The notes under the pieces: model-generated | The model's input: the letters and a program-made list of their open reading frames with translations, nothing else | Database searches by the model: none | Told to the model about the DNA's origin: nothing | Assembly (NCBI RefSeq): GCF_010669145.1 | Contig: NZ_CP048635.1 | Location: 1,620,501-1,684,500 of the forward strand | Source: Rhizobium oryzihabitans | GTDB lineage: Bacteria > Pseudomonadota > Alphaproteobacteria > Rhizobiales > Rhizobiaceae | DNA: 64,000 bases | Reading direction: 5' to 3' | Part shown: positions 47,820-58,762 of the stretch, piece after piece | How positions within the stretch are numbered: position 1 is the stretch's first letter | Layout of the letters: each line of letters begins with the position of its first letter | Made by a program: the position numbers and the translations under genes

Positions 47820-47904
47820 CTCGACGTCATCCTCGCGCTTGACCCGAGGATCCATGGTGCGCCGGGTTGTGGATCCTCGGGTCAAGCGCGAGGATGACGT
47901 CGAG
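47820..47904. repeat. Perfect 35-bp inverted repeat downstream of xylA
   Basis: Arm 1 at 47820-47854 starts CTCGACGTCATCCTCGCGCT and arm 2 at 47870-47904 is its exact reverse complement, with a 15-nt spacer. The arms belong to the same GTCATCCTCG...GAGGATCCA family seen at 57410-57482 and 58640-58724. It would form a very stable hairpin in RNA. Confidence 0.9.
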
Positions 47905-48463
47905 TTAGCGAGTCAAGTTGAGCGTCATCTCTGTCAGGCGAGGACACTCTTTCCTCCGACACCCTTCCTCGCCAATCACTTACCGCAAAACATTTCCCCT
48001 TCCATCCCCACCCGCCCATTCCGTCGCATCATTCCCCTGCAACCGGAACGGAAGGGCGATACGCGCGGCGCCTTTCGCGGAACGGTGGCCGGCATCGACA
48101 AGCATGGTTCTGGCAGACCATGTTCCGGAAAGGCATCCCGCCGGGCCAGAGGCGGGAGGGGCTGAACCGGTAGGTGCCGTGAAAAGGCTGAAACCAAAGG
48201 GCCGGCGACGGTCCGAAGATGCGGCCCGGCAATTGCAAAACTTTCACCACACTGACTTGCACCCGCATTTGCCGGGCCATTTCCCTTCTGCCGCCACGGC
48301 GGCGCTGTTGTGGCGCCCGTGCATCTAAAGCGCTTTGGATTGACGGCGCCGCGCTGCTGAAACGTTGCAGATTTTGCTCATTCGCTTCTGTACCTATTTC
48401 CCCACATGGTCTAAACCGCTGCTGATCTTTTCCCGCTCGATGGATGATGAAAGGGCCTCTCCG
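47905..48463. other. Long non-coding leader upstream of the beta-glucosidase gene, with strong hairpins
   Basis: About 560 bp with no credible gene on either strand. Structure is dense between 48130 and 48290: CCCGCC/GGCGGG (48137-48156) and a perfect 10-bp stem GGCCCGGCAA (48223-48232) with TTGCCGGGCC (48269-48278). Short blocks at 48173-48178 (GGTGCC) and 48211-48234 weakly recall cobalamin riboswitch segments, but the B12 box is not intact. May be a leader RNA or a decayed gene. Confidence 0.4.
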
Positions 48464-49843
48464 ATGACCGATCCCAAAGCGCTAGCAGCCCGTTTCCCCG
48501 GTGATTTCCTGTTTGGAGTCGCAACTGCCTCCTTTCAGATCGAAGGCTCGACCAGGACAGATGGCCGCAAACCTTCCATCTGGGATGCCTTCTGCAACAT
48601 GCCGGGTCACGTCTTCGAGCGGCACAATGGCGATATTGCCTGCGATCACTATAATCGCTGGGAGCAGGATCTCGATCTCATCAAGGATATGGGCGTCGAG
48701 GCCTATCGTTTTTCCATCGCCTGGCCGCGCATCATTCCGGATGGTTTCGGTCCGATCAACGAGAAGGGGCTCGATTTTTACGACCGTCTCGTTGATGGCT
48801 GCAAGGCGCGCGGCATCAAGACCTATGCGACGCTTTACCATTGGGATCTGCCGCTGACCCTGATGGGCGACGGCGGCTGGGCCTCGCGTTCCACGGCCCA
48901 TGCCTTCCAGCGTTACGCCAAGACGGTCATGGCAAGGCTCGGCGACCGGCTGGATGCGGTGGCAACCTTCAACGAGCCCTGGTGTGCGGTGTGGCTCAGC
49001 CATCTCTACGGCATTCACGCGCCGGGCGAGTGCAACATGGAAGCCGCCCTTGCAGCGATGCATCACATCAACCTCGCCCATGGTTTCGGCGTCGAAGCAT
49101 CCCGCCATGTGGCGCCAGGGGTGCCGGTAGGACTGGTCCTGAACGCCCATTCGGTCATCCCTGCCTCCGATAGCGAGGCGGATCTCAAGGCCGCTGAGCG
49201 GGCATTCCAGTTCCACAATGGCGCCTTCTTCGATCCGGTCTTCAAGGGTGAATATCCGGCCGAGATGATGGAAGCGCTGGGTTCACGCATGCCGGTGGTG
49301 GAGGCGGAAGACCTCTCCATCATCAGCCAGAAACTGGACTGGTGGGGCCTGAATTATTACACGCCGATGCGCGTCGCAGACGACGTCACCGAGGGGGCGG
49401 AATTCCCGGCCACCACACCAGCCCCCGCTATCAGCGACGTGAAGACCGATATCGGATGGGAGGTATATGCCCCGGCGCTCAAGTCGCTGGTGGAGGATCT
49501 CTACAAGCGCTACGAGCTGCCGGATTGCTACATCACCGAAAACGGCGCCTGCTACAATATGGGTGTCGAAAATGGCGTGGTGGATGACCAGCCGCGGCTG
49601 GATTATTATGCCGAACACCTTGGCATCGTCGCCGATCTGGTGAAGGACGGCTACCCGATGCGCGGTTATTTCGCCTGGAGCCTGATGGACAATTTCGAAT
49701 GGGCCGAGGGTTACCGCATGCGCTTCGGCCTCGTGCATGTGGATTATGACACGCAGGTGCGGACGCTGAAGAACAGCGGCAAATGGTACAGCGCCTTGGC
49801 GTCGGGCTTTCCGAAGGGAAACCATGGGGTGACCAAGGGGTGA
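48464..49843 (+). CDS. Beta-glucosidase, glycoside hydrolase family 1
   Basis: 459-aa cytoplasmic retaining glycosidase (cellobiose and aryl-beta-glucosides). The N-terminal GH1 signature is FLFGVATASFQIEG. The acid/base Glu is in ATFNEPWCAVW and the nucleophile Glu in CYITENGACYN. GYFAWSLMDNFEWAEGY is the aglycone-site motif. AAGGG lies before ATG 48464; the 33 in-frame codons upstream are not family-like. Agrobacterium Abg is a close functional analogue. IS110 copy 3 begins 85 bp downstream. Confidence 0.93.
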   Translation: MTDPKALAARFPGDFLFGVATASFQIEGSTRTDGRKPSIWDAFCNMPGHVFERHNGDIACDHYNRWEQDLDLIKDMGVEAYRFSIAWPRIIPDGFGPINEKGLDFYDRLVDGCKARGIKTYATLYHWDLPLTLMGDGGWASRSTAHAFQRYAKTVMARLGDRLDAVATFNEPWCAVWLSHLYGIHAPGECNMEAALAAMHHINLAHGFGVEASRHVAPGVPVGLVLNAHSVIPASDSEADLKAAERAFQFHNGAFFDPVFKGEYPAEMMEALGSRMPVVEAEDLSIISQKLDWWGLNYYTPMRVADDVTEGAEFPATTPAPAISDVKTDIGWEVYAPALKSLVEDLYKRYELPDCYITENGACYNMGVENGVVDDQPRLDYYAEHLGIVADLVKDGYPMRGYFAWSLMDNFEWAEGYRMRFGLVHVDYDTQVRTLKNSGKWYSALASGFPKGNHGVTKG

Positions 49844-49956
49844 GGCGACGCCCTAGGGCACCGGTCTCTCGCCATGGTCAGCATTCGAACAATGCGCCTC
49901 CTCATCCCTGTGCTCGTCACAGGAATCCTGTGTATTGCGTCTGTGCTAGAATGGTA

Positions 49957-50094
49957 GCGGACGGAAGGCCGTCGGGATCCTGGTCGTTTGAGACCGCTTG
50001 CTGGCTCTGGTCCTCCGTCCGCCTTTGATATCCCAACCTGAACAGTTGATTGAGGCCGTGAGCGCGGACCTCGAAGCACAGGATGAGGCTTGCC
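49957..50094 (+). ncRNA. Putative IS110 bridge RNA, copy 3
   Basis: Same sequence as 19958-20095. Target guides at 49974-49980 and 50000-50006; donor guides at 50042-50048 and 50076-50082. Both target halves at this site use one G-T wobble each. Confidence 0.7.
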
Positions 50095-51024
50095 ATGATA
50101 CACCCTGTTTTCATTGGATGCGACGTCGCCAAGGCGCATCTTGATCTTTTCGACGGCCGGACATCCCGGCATATCCGCATCGACAACACCGCTGCCGCCA
50201 TTCATGCATGGCTGCAAAGCCTGGAGGGGCAGGAGGCGACGGTCATTCTGGAGGCGACCGGGCGTTATGACAGGCAGCTGCGCGCGGCTCTCGATCGGCA
50301 ACAGCGTCCGTATTGCCGGGTCAACCCCGCCCGGGCGCGCGACTTCGCAAGAGCCACCGGCCGCCTGGCCAAGACCGACGCCATCGATGCCCGCCTGCTG
50401 GCACGCATGGGCGAAACGCTTGGCCCCGCAACCAGCACACCACCCGATCCGGCCCGGCAGGCGCTTGCCAGCTTCCATACAAGGCGCGATCAGCTCGTTG
50501 CCATGCGCCAGCAGGAGCGGCTTCGCCTTTCCAGCGCAGAACCCATGGAGCACGATAGTCTGGAGCGCCATCTCATCTGGCTGGACGGCGAGATCGAGGC
50601 GATCGAAAAAGCCTGTCACGCCCATGTCCGGGAAAACGCGGAACTGAACGAACAAAGCACCAGGCTTCGTTCCATTCCGGGCGTCGGGCCAGTCACCGCA
50701 TTCACGCTGATGGCGCATATGCCGGAACTGGGCGGCAGCTCTTCCAAAGCCATGGCGGCATTGGCGGGACTTGCTCCCTTCAATGCCGACAGCGGCATCA
50801 AACGCGGCCAGCGCCATATTCGCGGCGGACGAAAGCGCGTGCGCGATGCCCTCTACATGGCGGCGCTGGTGGCTTACAGGCTGAAGACCGCCTTCGCCCG
50901 CACGGCGCAAACCATGCAGACCAAGGGCAAACCGTTCAAGGTCATGATCATTGCCATCGCCCGCAAAATCCTCGTCGCCGCAAACGCAATCCTCAGGGAT
51001 AAAACCGTCTTTGCTAAAACCTGA
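50095..51024 (+). CDS. IS110-family DEDD transposase/recombinase, copy 3
   Basis: 309 aa, identical to the products at 20096 and 22321. Intact GCDVAK, EATGRYD, TDAIDA and NADSG motifs. The lack of any divergence among three copies indicates recent amplification. Confidence 0.94.
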   Translation: MIHPVFIGCDVAKAHLDLFDGRTSRHIRIDNTAAAIHAWLQSLEGQEATVILEATGRYDRQLRAALDRQQRPYCRVNPARARDFARATGRLAKTDAIDARLLARMGETLGPATSTPPDPARQALASFHTRRDQLVAMRQQERLRLSSAEPMEHDSLERHLIWLDGEIEAIEKACHAHVRENAELNEQSTRLRSIPGVGPVTAFTLMAHMPELGGSSSKAMAALAGLAPFNADSGIKRGQRHIRGGRKRVRDALYMAALVAYRLKTAFARTAQTMQTKGKPFKVMIIAIARKILVAANAILRDKTVFAKT

Positions 51025-51366
51025 CAATACAGTTGCCAGTCAGCCCAAGTCCTTGGGCTGAGAGGAGTCTTTCCGCCACGCAGACGCGTGTCGGCTGGAT
51101 TCCTGTGACGAGCACAGGAATGAGGGTTGGGGGGCGGCCGTGCATGAACTTTACGCCCCGCATCCGGTAGCAGGCGACGTGCCAGCGCCCGCCGCCATAA
51201 AGTTCTTTCCCCTTATTATCAGTTTTCCAAACTTTTTTATCGGTTACCCCGCGGTGCCTGCTTGCGTCCGCCATCCCGCCTCCTATGTCAGACGGGCTAC
51301 GAAGGCGTAGCACCCGTTCTGGCATCCAAGGGGCAGGGCGGGTTGGTCCTCCCAGGGAAAACGAAC

Positions 51367-51996
51367 ATGCTTATCGAAAAACTCAACTGGCGTTACGCCA
51401 CCAAGAAAATGGACCCTTCCAAGACTGTTGCGGAAGACAAGGTCGAGCGCATCGTCGAGGCGGCGCGGCTTGCGCCTACGTCCAGCGGTCTGCAGCCGTT
51501 CGAAGTGATCGTCGTCACCGATCCGGAAGTGCGCGCAAAGATCCGCGAGATCGCCTGGAACCAGGCGCAGGTTACCGAGGGTTCGCATCTTCTGGTGTTT
51601 GCGGCGTGGGACAATTACACCGAAGAGCGGATCAACCACATGTTCGATCTGGTCAATGAGGAACGCGGTATCCGGAATGAGGGATGGGAATCCTATCGCC
51701 AGATGCTGCTCTCTTCCTATCCGCAGCGTGACGAACAGGTGAATTTCGAACATGCCGCCCGCCAGGCCTATATTGGTTTCGGCATGGCGGTGGCGCAGGC
51801 CGCTTTCGAGGGTGTCGATTCCACCCCGATGGAAGGTTTCGATCCGGCAAAGCTGGATGAAATCCTCGGTCTTCGTGCAAAGGGCCTGCGCTCGGTCACC
51901 ATCCTGCCGCTCGGATATCGCCAGTCGGAAGGCGACTGGCTGGTGAACCTGAAGAAGGTCCGCCGCCCGATCGAGGAATTTGCGAGCCGCGTCTGA
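51367..51996 (+). CDS. NAD(P)H-dependent nitroreductase family protein
   Basis: 209-aa FMN-dependent oxidoreductase (NfsB-like). The N-terminal FMN-binding segment is LNWRYATKKMDPSKTVAEDK, and EAARLAPTSSGLQPFEVIVV is the hallmark of the family. Near the C-terminus ILPLGYRQSEGDWLVNLKKV contributes to FMN binding. AGGGAAAA precedes ATG 51367; in-frame codons upstream are not conserved. It ends at a terminator hairpin. The physiological substrate is unknown. Confidence 0.9.
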   Translation: MLIEKLNWRYATKKMDPSKTVAEDKVERIVEAARLAPTSSGLQPFEVIVVTDPEVRAKIREIAWNQAQVTEGSHLLVFAAWDNYTEERINHMFDLVNEERGIRNEGWESYRQMLLSSYPQRDEQVNFEHAARQAYIGFGMAVAQAAFEGVDSTPMEGFDPAKLDEILGLRAKGLRSVTILPLGYRQSEGDWLVNLKKVRRPIEEFASRV

Positions 51997-52025
51997 TTTC
52001 CAAGGCACTCGCAAAGTCTTGACCG

Positions 52026-52062
52026 CCGCAAGGCCGCAATGACGGCTTTGCGGTAGATTTTT
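52026..52062 (+). terminator. Terminator after the nitroreductase gene
   Basis: 11-bp stem CCGCAAGGCCG/CGGCTTTGCGG (one wobble) with loop CAATGA, then TAGATTTTT. It separates the nitroreductase gene from the metNIQ leader. Confidence 0.75.
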
Positions 52063-52102
52063 CCTCTGATTTCAGATAATTGAAAAATCATCCCTGTTAA
52101 AA

Positions 52103-52152
52103 GATGGCGCCTGCGGGCAAGTATGCGCCATCGAAATGCCGATCCCCGGCAT
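52103..52152 (+). promoter_or_regulatory. Tandem hairpins in the metNIQ leader
   Basis: The first hairpin is GATGGCGC (52103-52110) with GCGCCATC (52125-52132). The second is ATGCCG (52136-52141) with CGGCAT (52147-52152). They lie about 150 bp before metN in an otherwise gene-free 310-bp leader. Methionine uptake genes are often under RNA control, but no known SAM riboswitch consensus is recognisable here. Upstream, GATTTTTC/GAAAAATC (52056-52089) is a further dyad. Confidence 0.4.
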
Positions 52153-52179
52153 CTCTTGAGTGAAAGCCTGACGAAATGA

Positions 52180-54079
<1,900 letters not shown>

Positions 54080-54132
54080 TAAAGCCGTTCAAGAACAACA
54101 ATCCCAAGAATAACAAACCCAAGGAGACACCC

Positions 54133-54912
54133 ATGAAGAAAATCATCCTCGCGGCTTCGCTCGCCGCTCTCTTCACCGCCGGTCAGGCGCTGGCCGAGAC
54201 CATCAAGATCGGCGTAACCCCCGCCGAGCACGCGCAGATCATGGAGCAGGTCAAGAAGATCGCGGCGACCAAGGGTCTGGACATCGACATCGTCGAATTC
54301 TCCGATTATGTCGTGCCGAACCAGGCGCTGAACGATGGCGAACTTCAGGCCAACTCCTTCCAGCACCAGCCTTACCTCGACAACCAGATCGCCGACCGCA
54401 AGTTCGATCTCGTCAGCGTCGGCACCACCATCACCACCCCGATGGGCGTTTATTCGAAGAAGGTGAAGAACCTTGACGAGCTGAAGGACGGCGCGACCGT
54501 CGGCATTCCGAACGACCCGACCAATGGCGGCCGCGCGCTGCTGGTTCTCGCTTCCAAGGGCGTGCTCAAGGTCAAGGAAGAAGCCGGCCTGAAGGTAACC
54601 CCTGCCGACATCACCGAAAACCCGAAGAACATCCAGATCGTCGAGCTTGATGCTGCCCAGCTGCCGCGCTCGCTTGACGACACCGACGCTTCGGTCATCA
54701 ACACCAACTATGCGACGGCTGCCGGCCTGAACCCGAAGAAGGACGCGATCGCCATCGAAAGCGAAAAGTCCCCTTACGCCAACATCATCGCCGTCCGTGC
54801 GCAGGACAAGGACAAGCCCTGGGTGAAGACGCTGGTGGAATCCTACCACAGCCCGGAAGTGAAGGCCTTCATTCTGGAGAAGTACAACGGCACGGTCATC
54901 CCGTCCTGGTAA
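54133..54912 (+). CDS. metQ: Methionine ABC transporter substrate-binding protein
   Basis: 259-aa NlpA/MetQ-type receptor. Signal peptide MKKIILAASLAALFTAGQAL cut after ALA, before ETIKIGVTPAEHAQ. No lipobox cysteine is present, so the protein is a soluble periplasmic receptor rather than a lipoprotein as in E. coli. FSDYVVPNQALNDGELQANS and NTNYATAAGLNPKKDAI are family blocks. AAGGAG precedes ATG. Last gene of metNIQ. Confidence 0.93.
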   Translation: MKKIILAASLAALFTAGQALAETIKIGVTPAEHAQIMEQVKKIAATKGLDIDIVEFSDYVVPNQALNDGELQANSFQHQPYLDNQIADRKFDLVSVGTTITTPMGVYSKKVKNLDELKDGATVGIPNDPTNGGRALLVLASKGVLKVKEEAGLKVTPADITENPKNIQIVELDAAQLPRSLDDTDASVINTNYATAAGLNPKKDAIAIESEKSPYANIIAVRAQDKDKPWVKTLVESYHSPEVKAFILEKYNGTVIPSW

Positions 54913-54938
54913 TCCTATCGGTTACGGCAAAAATGACG

Positions 54939-54967
54939 ACCTCTCCCGGTTACGGGGGAGGTTTTTT
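54939..54967 (+). terminator. Rho-independent terminator of metNIQ
   Basis: 9-bp stem ACCTCTCCC/GGGGGAGGT with loop GGTTAC and a T-run at 54962-54967. It stands 27 bp after the metQ stop. Confidence 0.88.
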
Positions 54968-55147
54968 GTTTTTGGGCCCGCGTGCAACCACGTTTTCTGA
55001 AAACCCCCCATGATTTCGGGGAAGGATTTTTCAGGTTTTTACCCCGACTGTCGTTTTATACCCGTTGTTTTTTGGGGCTGCGTCACAATCCGGTTTAACG
55101 GCTTCTGAATGTTTCCTTCGCAAGATGATGCTTTCGAAGGGGATTTT

Positions 55148-57352
55148 ATGCGGATTGCGCCGCGAAACATTGGGGAATACCTGCCGGTCGGGCGAAGAAC
55201 GGCCGTGGGCGTCGTATTGTCCACATTCGCGCTCGTGCTTCTCATCGTCACCGCGCTCGTCCTCTCCGCCCTCAGCCAGGTCAGGGAAAAGGCGAATTTG
55301 CTGGACAACGCCCGCTCGCGAGAGACGACGGCCGGTGCCCTCGTCACCTTCCGCGAGCAGCTCGGTGCGACCCTGAATGACTATGCCGCCTGGGATGATG
55401 CGGCCGAATATGTCTATGCTCCTGATCGCTTCGACTGGGTGGCCAGTAATTATGGCGACATGACGGTCAACAACGAGCTTTTCGATACCGCCGTCGTGCT
55501 TGACGAGGACGGCAAGGTCCGCATGGCCTATCAGAACGGCAAGCCAGCCTCCTGGAAGTCGCAGAGTTATTTCTCTGGCGGCGTCAGGGAAATGATCGAG
55601 CGCGTGCAGTCCATGCGGCCAGGCATTACCTCTCAGGTGACCGGTTTCGTCAAAACGCGCGATGGCATCGCCGCCGCAGGCGTGGCGCTGGTACGGTTGA
55701 AATCGGGAGCCTTGCCGCCGGTCGGTTCCGAGCGGCGTTATCTGATTTTTGCGCGCCATCTCACGCAGGCGACGGTGGACAAGCTCGCCCGCAATTACGT
55801 CATCGATGGGCTGCAACTGGAATATGGCGACGGGCCTGCCGAAAACCATGTGGATATCGTCAACCCGCTGGGCGATGTGCTGGCGCGGCTCGTCTGGCGC
55901 TCGCATCTGCCGGGAGATGTCAGCTTTCATGATGCGCGCCCGGTTGTCTTTACCGCGCTCGGCATTGCGGGAACGTTCTTTCTCGTCCTTCTCATCATCG
56001 GCTCTGCCACGCTTGACCGGCTGAAGGCCGATGAGGCTGCGGCGCGGGAGGAGGCCCTGCGCGATCGCCTGAGCGGGCTCAGCAACCGCGCCGGCCTGTT
56101 TTCCAAGCTGAACCGCATGGTGGGCAAGGCCCGGCAGGACAAGACGGACATCAAGCTGCTCTACCTCGATCTCGATGGTTTCAAGGAGATCAACGATTCC
56201 TACGGCCATGCCGCAGGCGACAGGCTGATCAAGGGTGTGGCGGCGGCGCTGAGGGTGCTGGTGCCGGAAGGTGCCGTGCTGGCGCGGCTTGGCGGCGATG
56301 AATTCGCCATTGCCATTCAGGGCAATGACGTATGGTCGGAGGGCCGCAAGCTCTGTCAGGCGCTGCTTGAACTTTTCACCGAGCCCTTCAGCATCGGGGA
56401 GCGGGTGGCGAGCATCGGTTGCAGCATCGGTACCTCGGTTTCGAGGGCCGGCGATATCAATGGTGAGGAACTGCTGCGCCGCGCCGACATGGCCATGTAT
56501 CAGGCCAAGGAAAACGGGCGCGGGCGTTACGTTTCCTACGAGCTGAAAATGGATGCGCTGCGCGAGGAAAAGCTGCAGCTTGAGGCGGATCTGCGCCACG
56601 CCATTCTGAATGACGAAATAACGGTGGTCTACCAGCCGGTCGTCAGCGCCGCCACGCGCTGCATCACCGGGGTGGAGGCACTTGCCCGCTGGCAGAGGCC
56701 GGGATACGGCTTCGTGCCGCCGGATATCTTCATCGCTGCTGCCGAGACCAGCGGCCTCATCGACCGGCTCGGCCTTATCGTCCTGCACAAGGCCTGCGAG
56801 ACGGCGGCGCAATGGCCCTCCATCAAGCTTTCGGTGAATATCTCACCCGTGCAGTTTCGCAATCCCGCCTTCTCCCGCCATGTGGCGGATATTCTCGCCG
56901 CCACGCAGACGCCGACCGAAAGGCTGCGGCTGGAGATGACGGAGGGATATTTCATCCAGCATCCGGAACGGGCAAGTGCGGCGATCGACAAGCTGAAACA
57001 GCTTGGCCTGCACATAGCGCTCGATGATTTCGGGGCCGGCTTTGCAAGTGTCGGCTATCTGCGCCGCTTCGGTTTCGACCGCATGAAGATCGACCGCTCG
57101 CTGATCATGGCGCTCGAAAAGGGCGGACGCTCTCTGCAAATGCTGCAGGCGACGGTGGCGCTGGCGAAATCGCTCGATATCCCGGTCACTGCGGAGGGTG
57201 TCGAGACGGAAGAACAGGCAGCCATCCTGCATCTGTGCGGTTGTGACGAATTGCAGGGTTACCTGTTCTCGAAACCGGTCGCCGCCGAAGTCGTCACCGC
57301 CATGCTGGAGGAGCAGACGGCGCCGCTGTTTGCGCTTCGGGCAGGGGCGTAA
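55148..57352 (+). CDS. CHASE4-GGDEF-EAL cyclic-di-GMP signalling protein
   Basis: 734-aa membrane sensor. Helix 1 at about 18-41 (TAVGVVLSTFALVLLIVTAL), then a periplasmic CHASE4 domain with DYAAWDDAAEYVYAPDRFDW, and helix 2 near 265-285. The GGDEF domain keeps the active LGGDEF motif but has PEGA where the RxxD inhibitory site is expected. The EAL domain keeps EALARW, SVNISPVQF, LDDFGAGFAS, MKIDRS and AEGVET, so phosphodiesterase activity is likely. AAGGGG precedes ATG 55148. Ligand unknown. Confidence 0.92.
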   Translation: MRIAPRNIGEYLPVGRRTAVGVVLSTFALVLLIVTALVLSALSQVREKANLLDNARSRETTAGALVTFREQLGATLNDYAAWDDAAEYVYAPDRFDWVASNYGDMTVNNELFDTAVVLDEDGKVRMAYQNGKPASWKSQSYFSGGVREMIERVQSMRPGITSQVTGFVKTRDGIAAAGVALVRLKSGALPPVGSERRYLIFARHLTQATVDKLARNYVIDGLQLEYGDGPAENHVDIVNPLGDVLARLVWRSHLPGDVSFHDARPVVFTALGIAGTFFLVLLIIGSATLDRLKADEAAAREEALRDRLSGLSNRAGLFSKLNRMVGKARQDKTDIKLLYLDLDGFKEINDSYGHAAGDRLIKGVAAALRVLVPEGAVLARLGGDEFAIAIQGNDVWSEGRKLCQALLELFTEPFSIGERVASIGCSIGTSVSRAGDINGEELLRRADMAMYQAKENGRGRYVSYELKMDALREEKLQLEADLRHAILNDEITVVYQPVVSAATRCITGVEALARWQRPGYGFVPPDIFIAAAETSGLIDRLGLIVLHKACETAAQWPSIKLSVNISPVQFRNPAFSRHVADILAATQTPTERLRLEMTEGYFIQHPERASAAIDKLKQLGLHIALDDFGAGFASVGYLRRFGFDRMKIDRSLIMALEKGGRSLQMLQATVALAKSLDIPVTAEGVETEEQAAILHLCGCDELQGYLFSKPVAAEVVTAMLEEQTAPLFALRAGA

Positions 57353-57409
57353 GCAGCTGGCTTTACTTGCGCAGGCTTGCGGCGGACAGGCGCTTCCTCC
57401 ATATTCGAG

Positions 57410-57482
57410 GTCATCCTCGGGCTTGACCCGAGGATCCACAATCAACCGCGCAATGGATCCTCGGGTCAGGCCCGAGGATGAC
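57410..57482. repeat. Palindromic repeat after the GGDEF-EAL gene
   Basis: 29-bp arms starting GTCATCCTCGGGCTTGACCC (57410-57438) and 57454-57482, with one mismatched pair and a 15-nt spacer. Same family as 47820-47904. It could act as a bidirectional transcription barrier between convergent genes. Confidence 0.85.
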
Positions 57483-57531
57483 GCAGGAAAGGTTAACCAT
57501 CTGGTATCCGGCTACGTTTACTGCCGACCCG

Positions 57532-58488
57532 TTACCGACCCAGATGCCGCTCGCCGCGCTTCTTTGCCAGTTCGATCTGCTGCTGCCGGTCGCGGAAGCG
57601 CTGGCGGTCCTCTTCTGTCCGGTCGTCGTAACAGCTCGGGCAGGAAACGCCTTCCTCGAACAGCGGGGATAACCGCACTTCCGGCGTGATGGGGTTGCGG
57701 CAGGCATGGCAGAGCTTGTGGTCGCCTTCGGCCAGCCCGTGAACCACCGAGACGCGCTCGTCGAACACGAAGCAGGCGCCTTCCCACAGGCTCTCTTCCT
57801 CCGGCACTTCCTCCAGATATTTGAGGATGCCGCCTTTCAGGTGATAGACCTCGTCGAAGCCCTGTTCCTTCATGAAGGCGGTCGCCTTTTCGCAGCGAAT
57901 GCCGCCGGTGCAATACATGGCGATCTTCGGCTTGTTGTGCAGGCCGGGATTGTTCTTCACCCAGTCGGGAAACTCGCGGAAGGTCTTGGTCTTCGGATCG
58001 ACCGCGCCCTTGAAGAGGCCGATGGCGGTCTCGTAGTCGTTGCGCGTATCGATGACGATGGTATCGGGGTCTGAGATCAGCCCGTTCCAGTCGCGCGGCT
58101 CGACATAGGTGCCGACGATGCGGTTCGGATCGATATCCGGCACGCCCATGGTGACGATCTCTTTCTTGAGCTTCACCTTCATGCGCACGAAGGGCATGCC
58201 CGACGCGCGGCTTTCCTTGTGCTCCAGAGCGGCAAATTCCGGCTGGGCGCGCAGGAAGGCAAGCACGGCGCGAACGCCCGCATCCGGCCCGGCAATGGTG
58301 CCGTTGATGCCTTCGGCCGCCAGAAGCAGCGTGCCCTTGACGCCATTTATCTGGCAGAGCTCGAACAATGGCTCGCGCAGGCTTTCGAACCGCGGCAGGC
58401 GGGCGAAATGATAAAGCGCTGCCACAAGGAAATCGCCAATAATGCCAGGGGCGACGTCCGGGCGGGGGAGAATGGTGGTGTCGGTCAT
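57532..58488 (-). CDS. trhO: tRNA uridine(34) hydroxylase, rhodanese family
   Basis: 318-aa enzyme that makes 5-hydroxyuridine at tRNA wobble position 34. The N-terminal UPF0176 domain is followed by a rhodanese domain with active-site Cys193 in [19 protein letters not shown] and a second Cys199. The C-terminus carries CHAC and CPSC pairs likely to bind zinc. The start is placed at ATG 58488 ([16 protein letters not shown]); the 12 residues upstream are not conserved. Confidence 0.9.
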   Translation of the reverse strand: MTDTTILPRPDVAPGIIGDFLVAALYHFARLPRFESLREPLFELCQINGVKGTLLLAAEGINGTIAGPDAGVRAVLAFLRAQPEFAALEHKESRASGMPFVRMKVKLKKEIVTMGVPDIDPNRIVGTYVEPRDWNGLISDPDTIVIDTRNDYETAIGLFKGAVDPKTKTFREFPDWVKNNPGLHNKPKIAMYCTGGIRCEKATAFMKEQGFDEVYHLKGGILKYLEEVPEEESLWEGACFVFDERVSVVHGLAEGDHKLCHACRNPITPEVRLSPLFEEGVSCPSCYDDRTEEDRQRFRDRQQQIELAKKRGERHLGR

Positions 58489-58639
58489 GGGCGCTGAAAT
58501 ACAGCGACGGCGGCCGCAAAGCAATATTTATCCGCCATCGCCGGTATTTTGAAAATCGTCAGATATCGGACAAAGGGAGCAAAATGTGGGGCGGTTCGTC
58601 ACTTAAATCCGCGTTGGTGAGACCGCAAACCCCTCTTCC

Positions 58640-58724
58640 GTCATCCTTGGGCTTGTCCCAAGGATCTAATCACGCCGCGCAAAATCGAAACGTTGCAAAT
58701 CCTCGGGACAAGCCCGAGGATGAC
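58640..58724. repeat. Palindromic repeat between the trhO and CHAD genes
   Basis: Arms GTCATCCTTGGGCTTGTCCC and GGGACAAGCCCGAGGATGAC with imperfect pairing around a 33-nt centre. Member of the GTCATCC family. Confidence 0.75.
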
Positions 58725-58762
58725 GTCGAGTGGGTGGGACGTTCCCTTCGTCGCCTTCCCTC

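Larger units (their letters stand above)
49929..51035 (+). mobile_element. IS110-family insertion sequence, copy 3
   Basis: Appears identical to the copies at 19930 and 22155, same strand. CC flanks at 49927-49928 and 51036-51037. It sits between the beta-glucosidase and nitroreductase genes without harming either. Confidence 0.92.
49900..51125. repeat. Palindromic intergenic element interrupted by IS110 copy 3
   Basis: The left part (49900-49928) ends CACAGGAATCC. The right part (51036-51125) begins CCAGTCAGCCCAAGTCC. The T in AGTCAGC differs from the other two sites and would pair as G-T with the right guide. The same break point as in copies 1 and 2. Confidence 0.85.
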
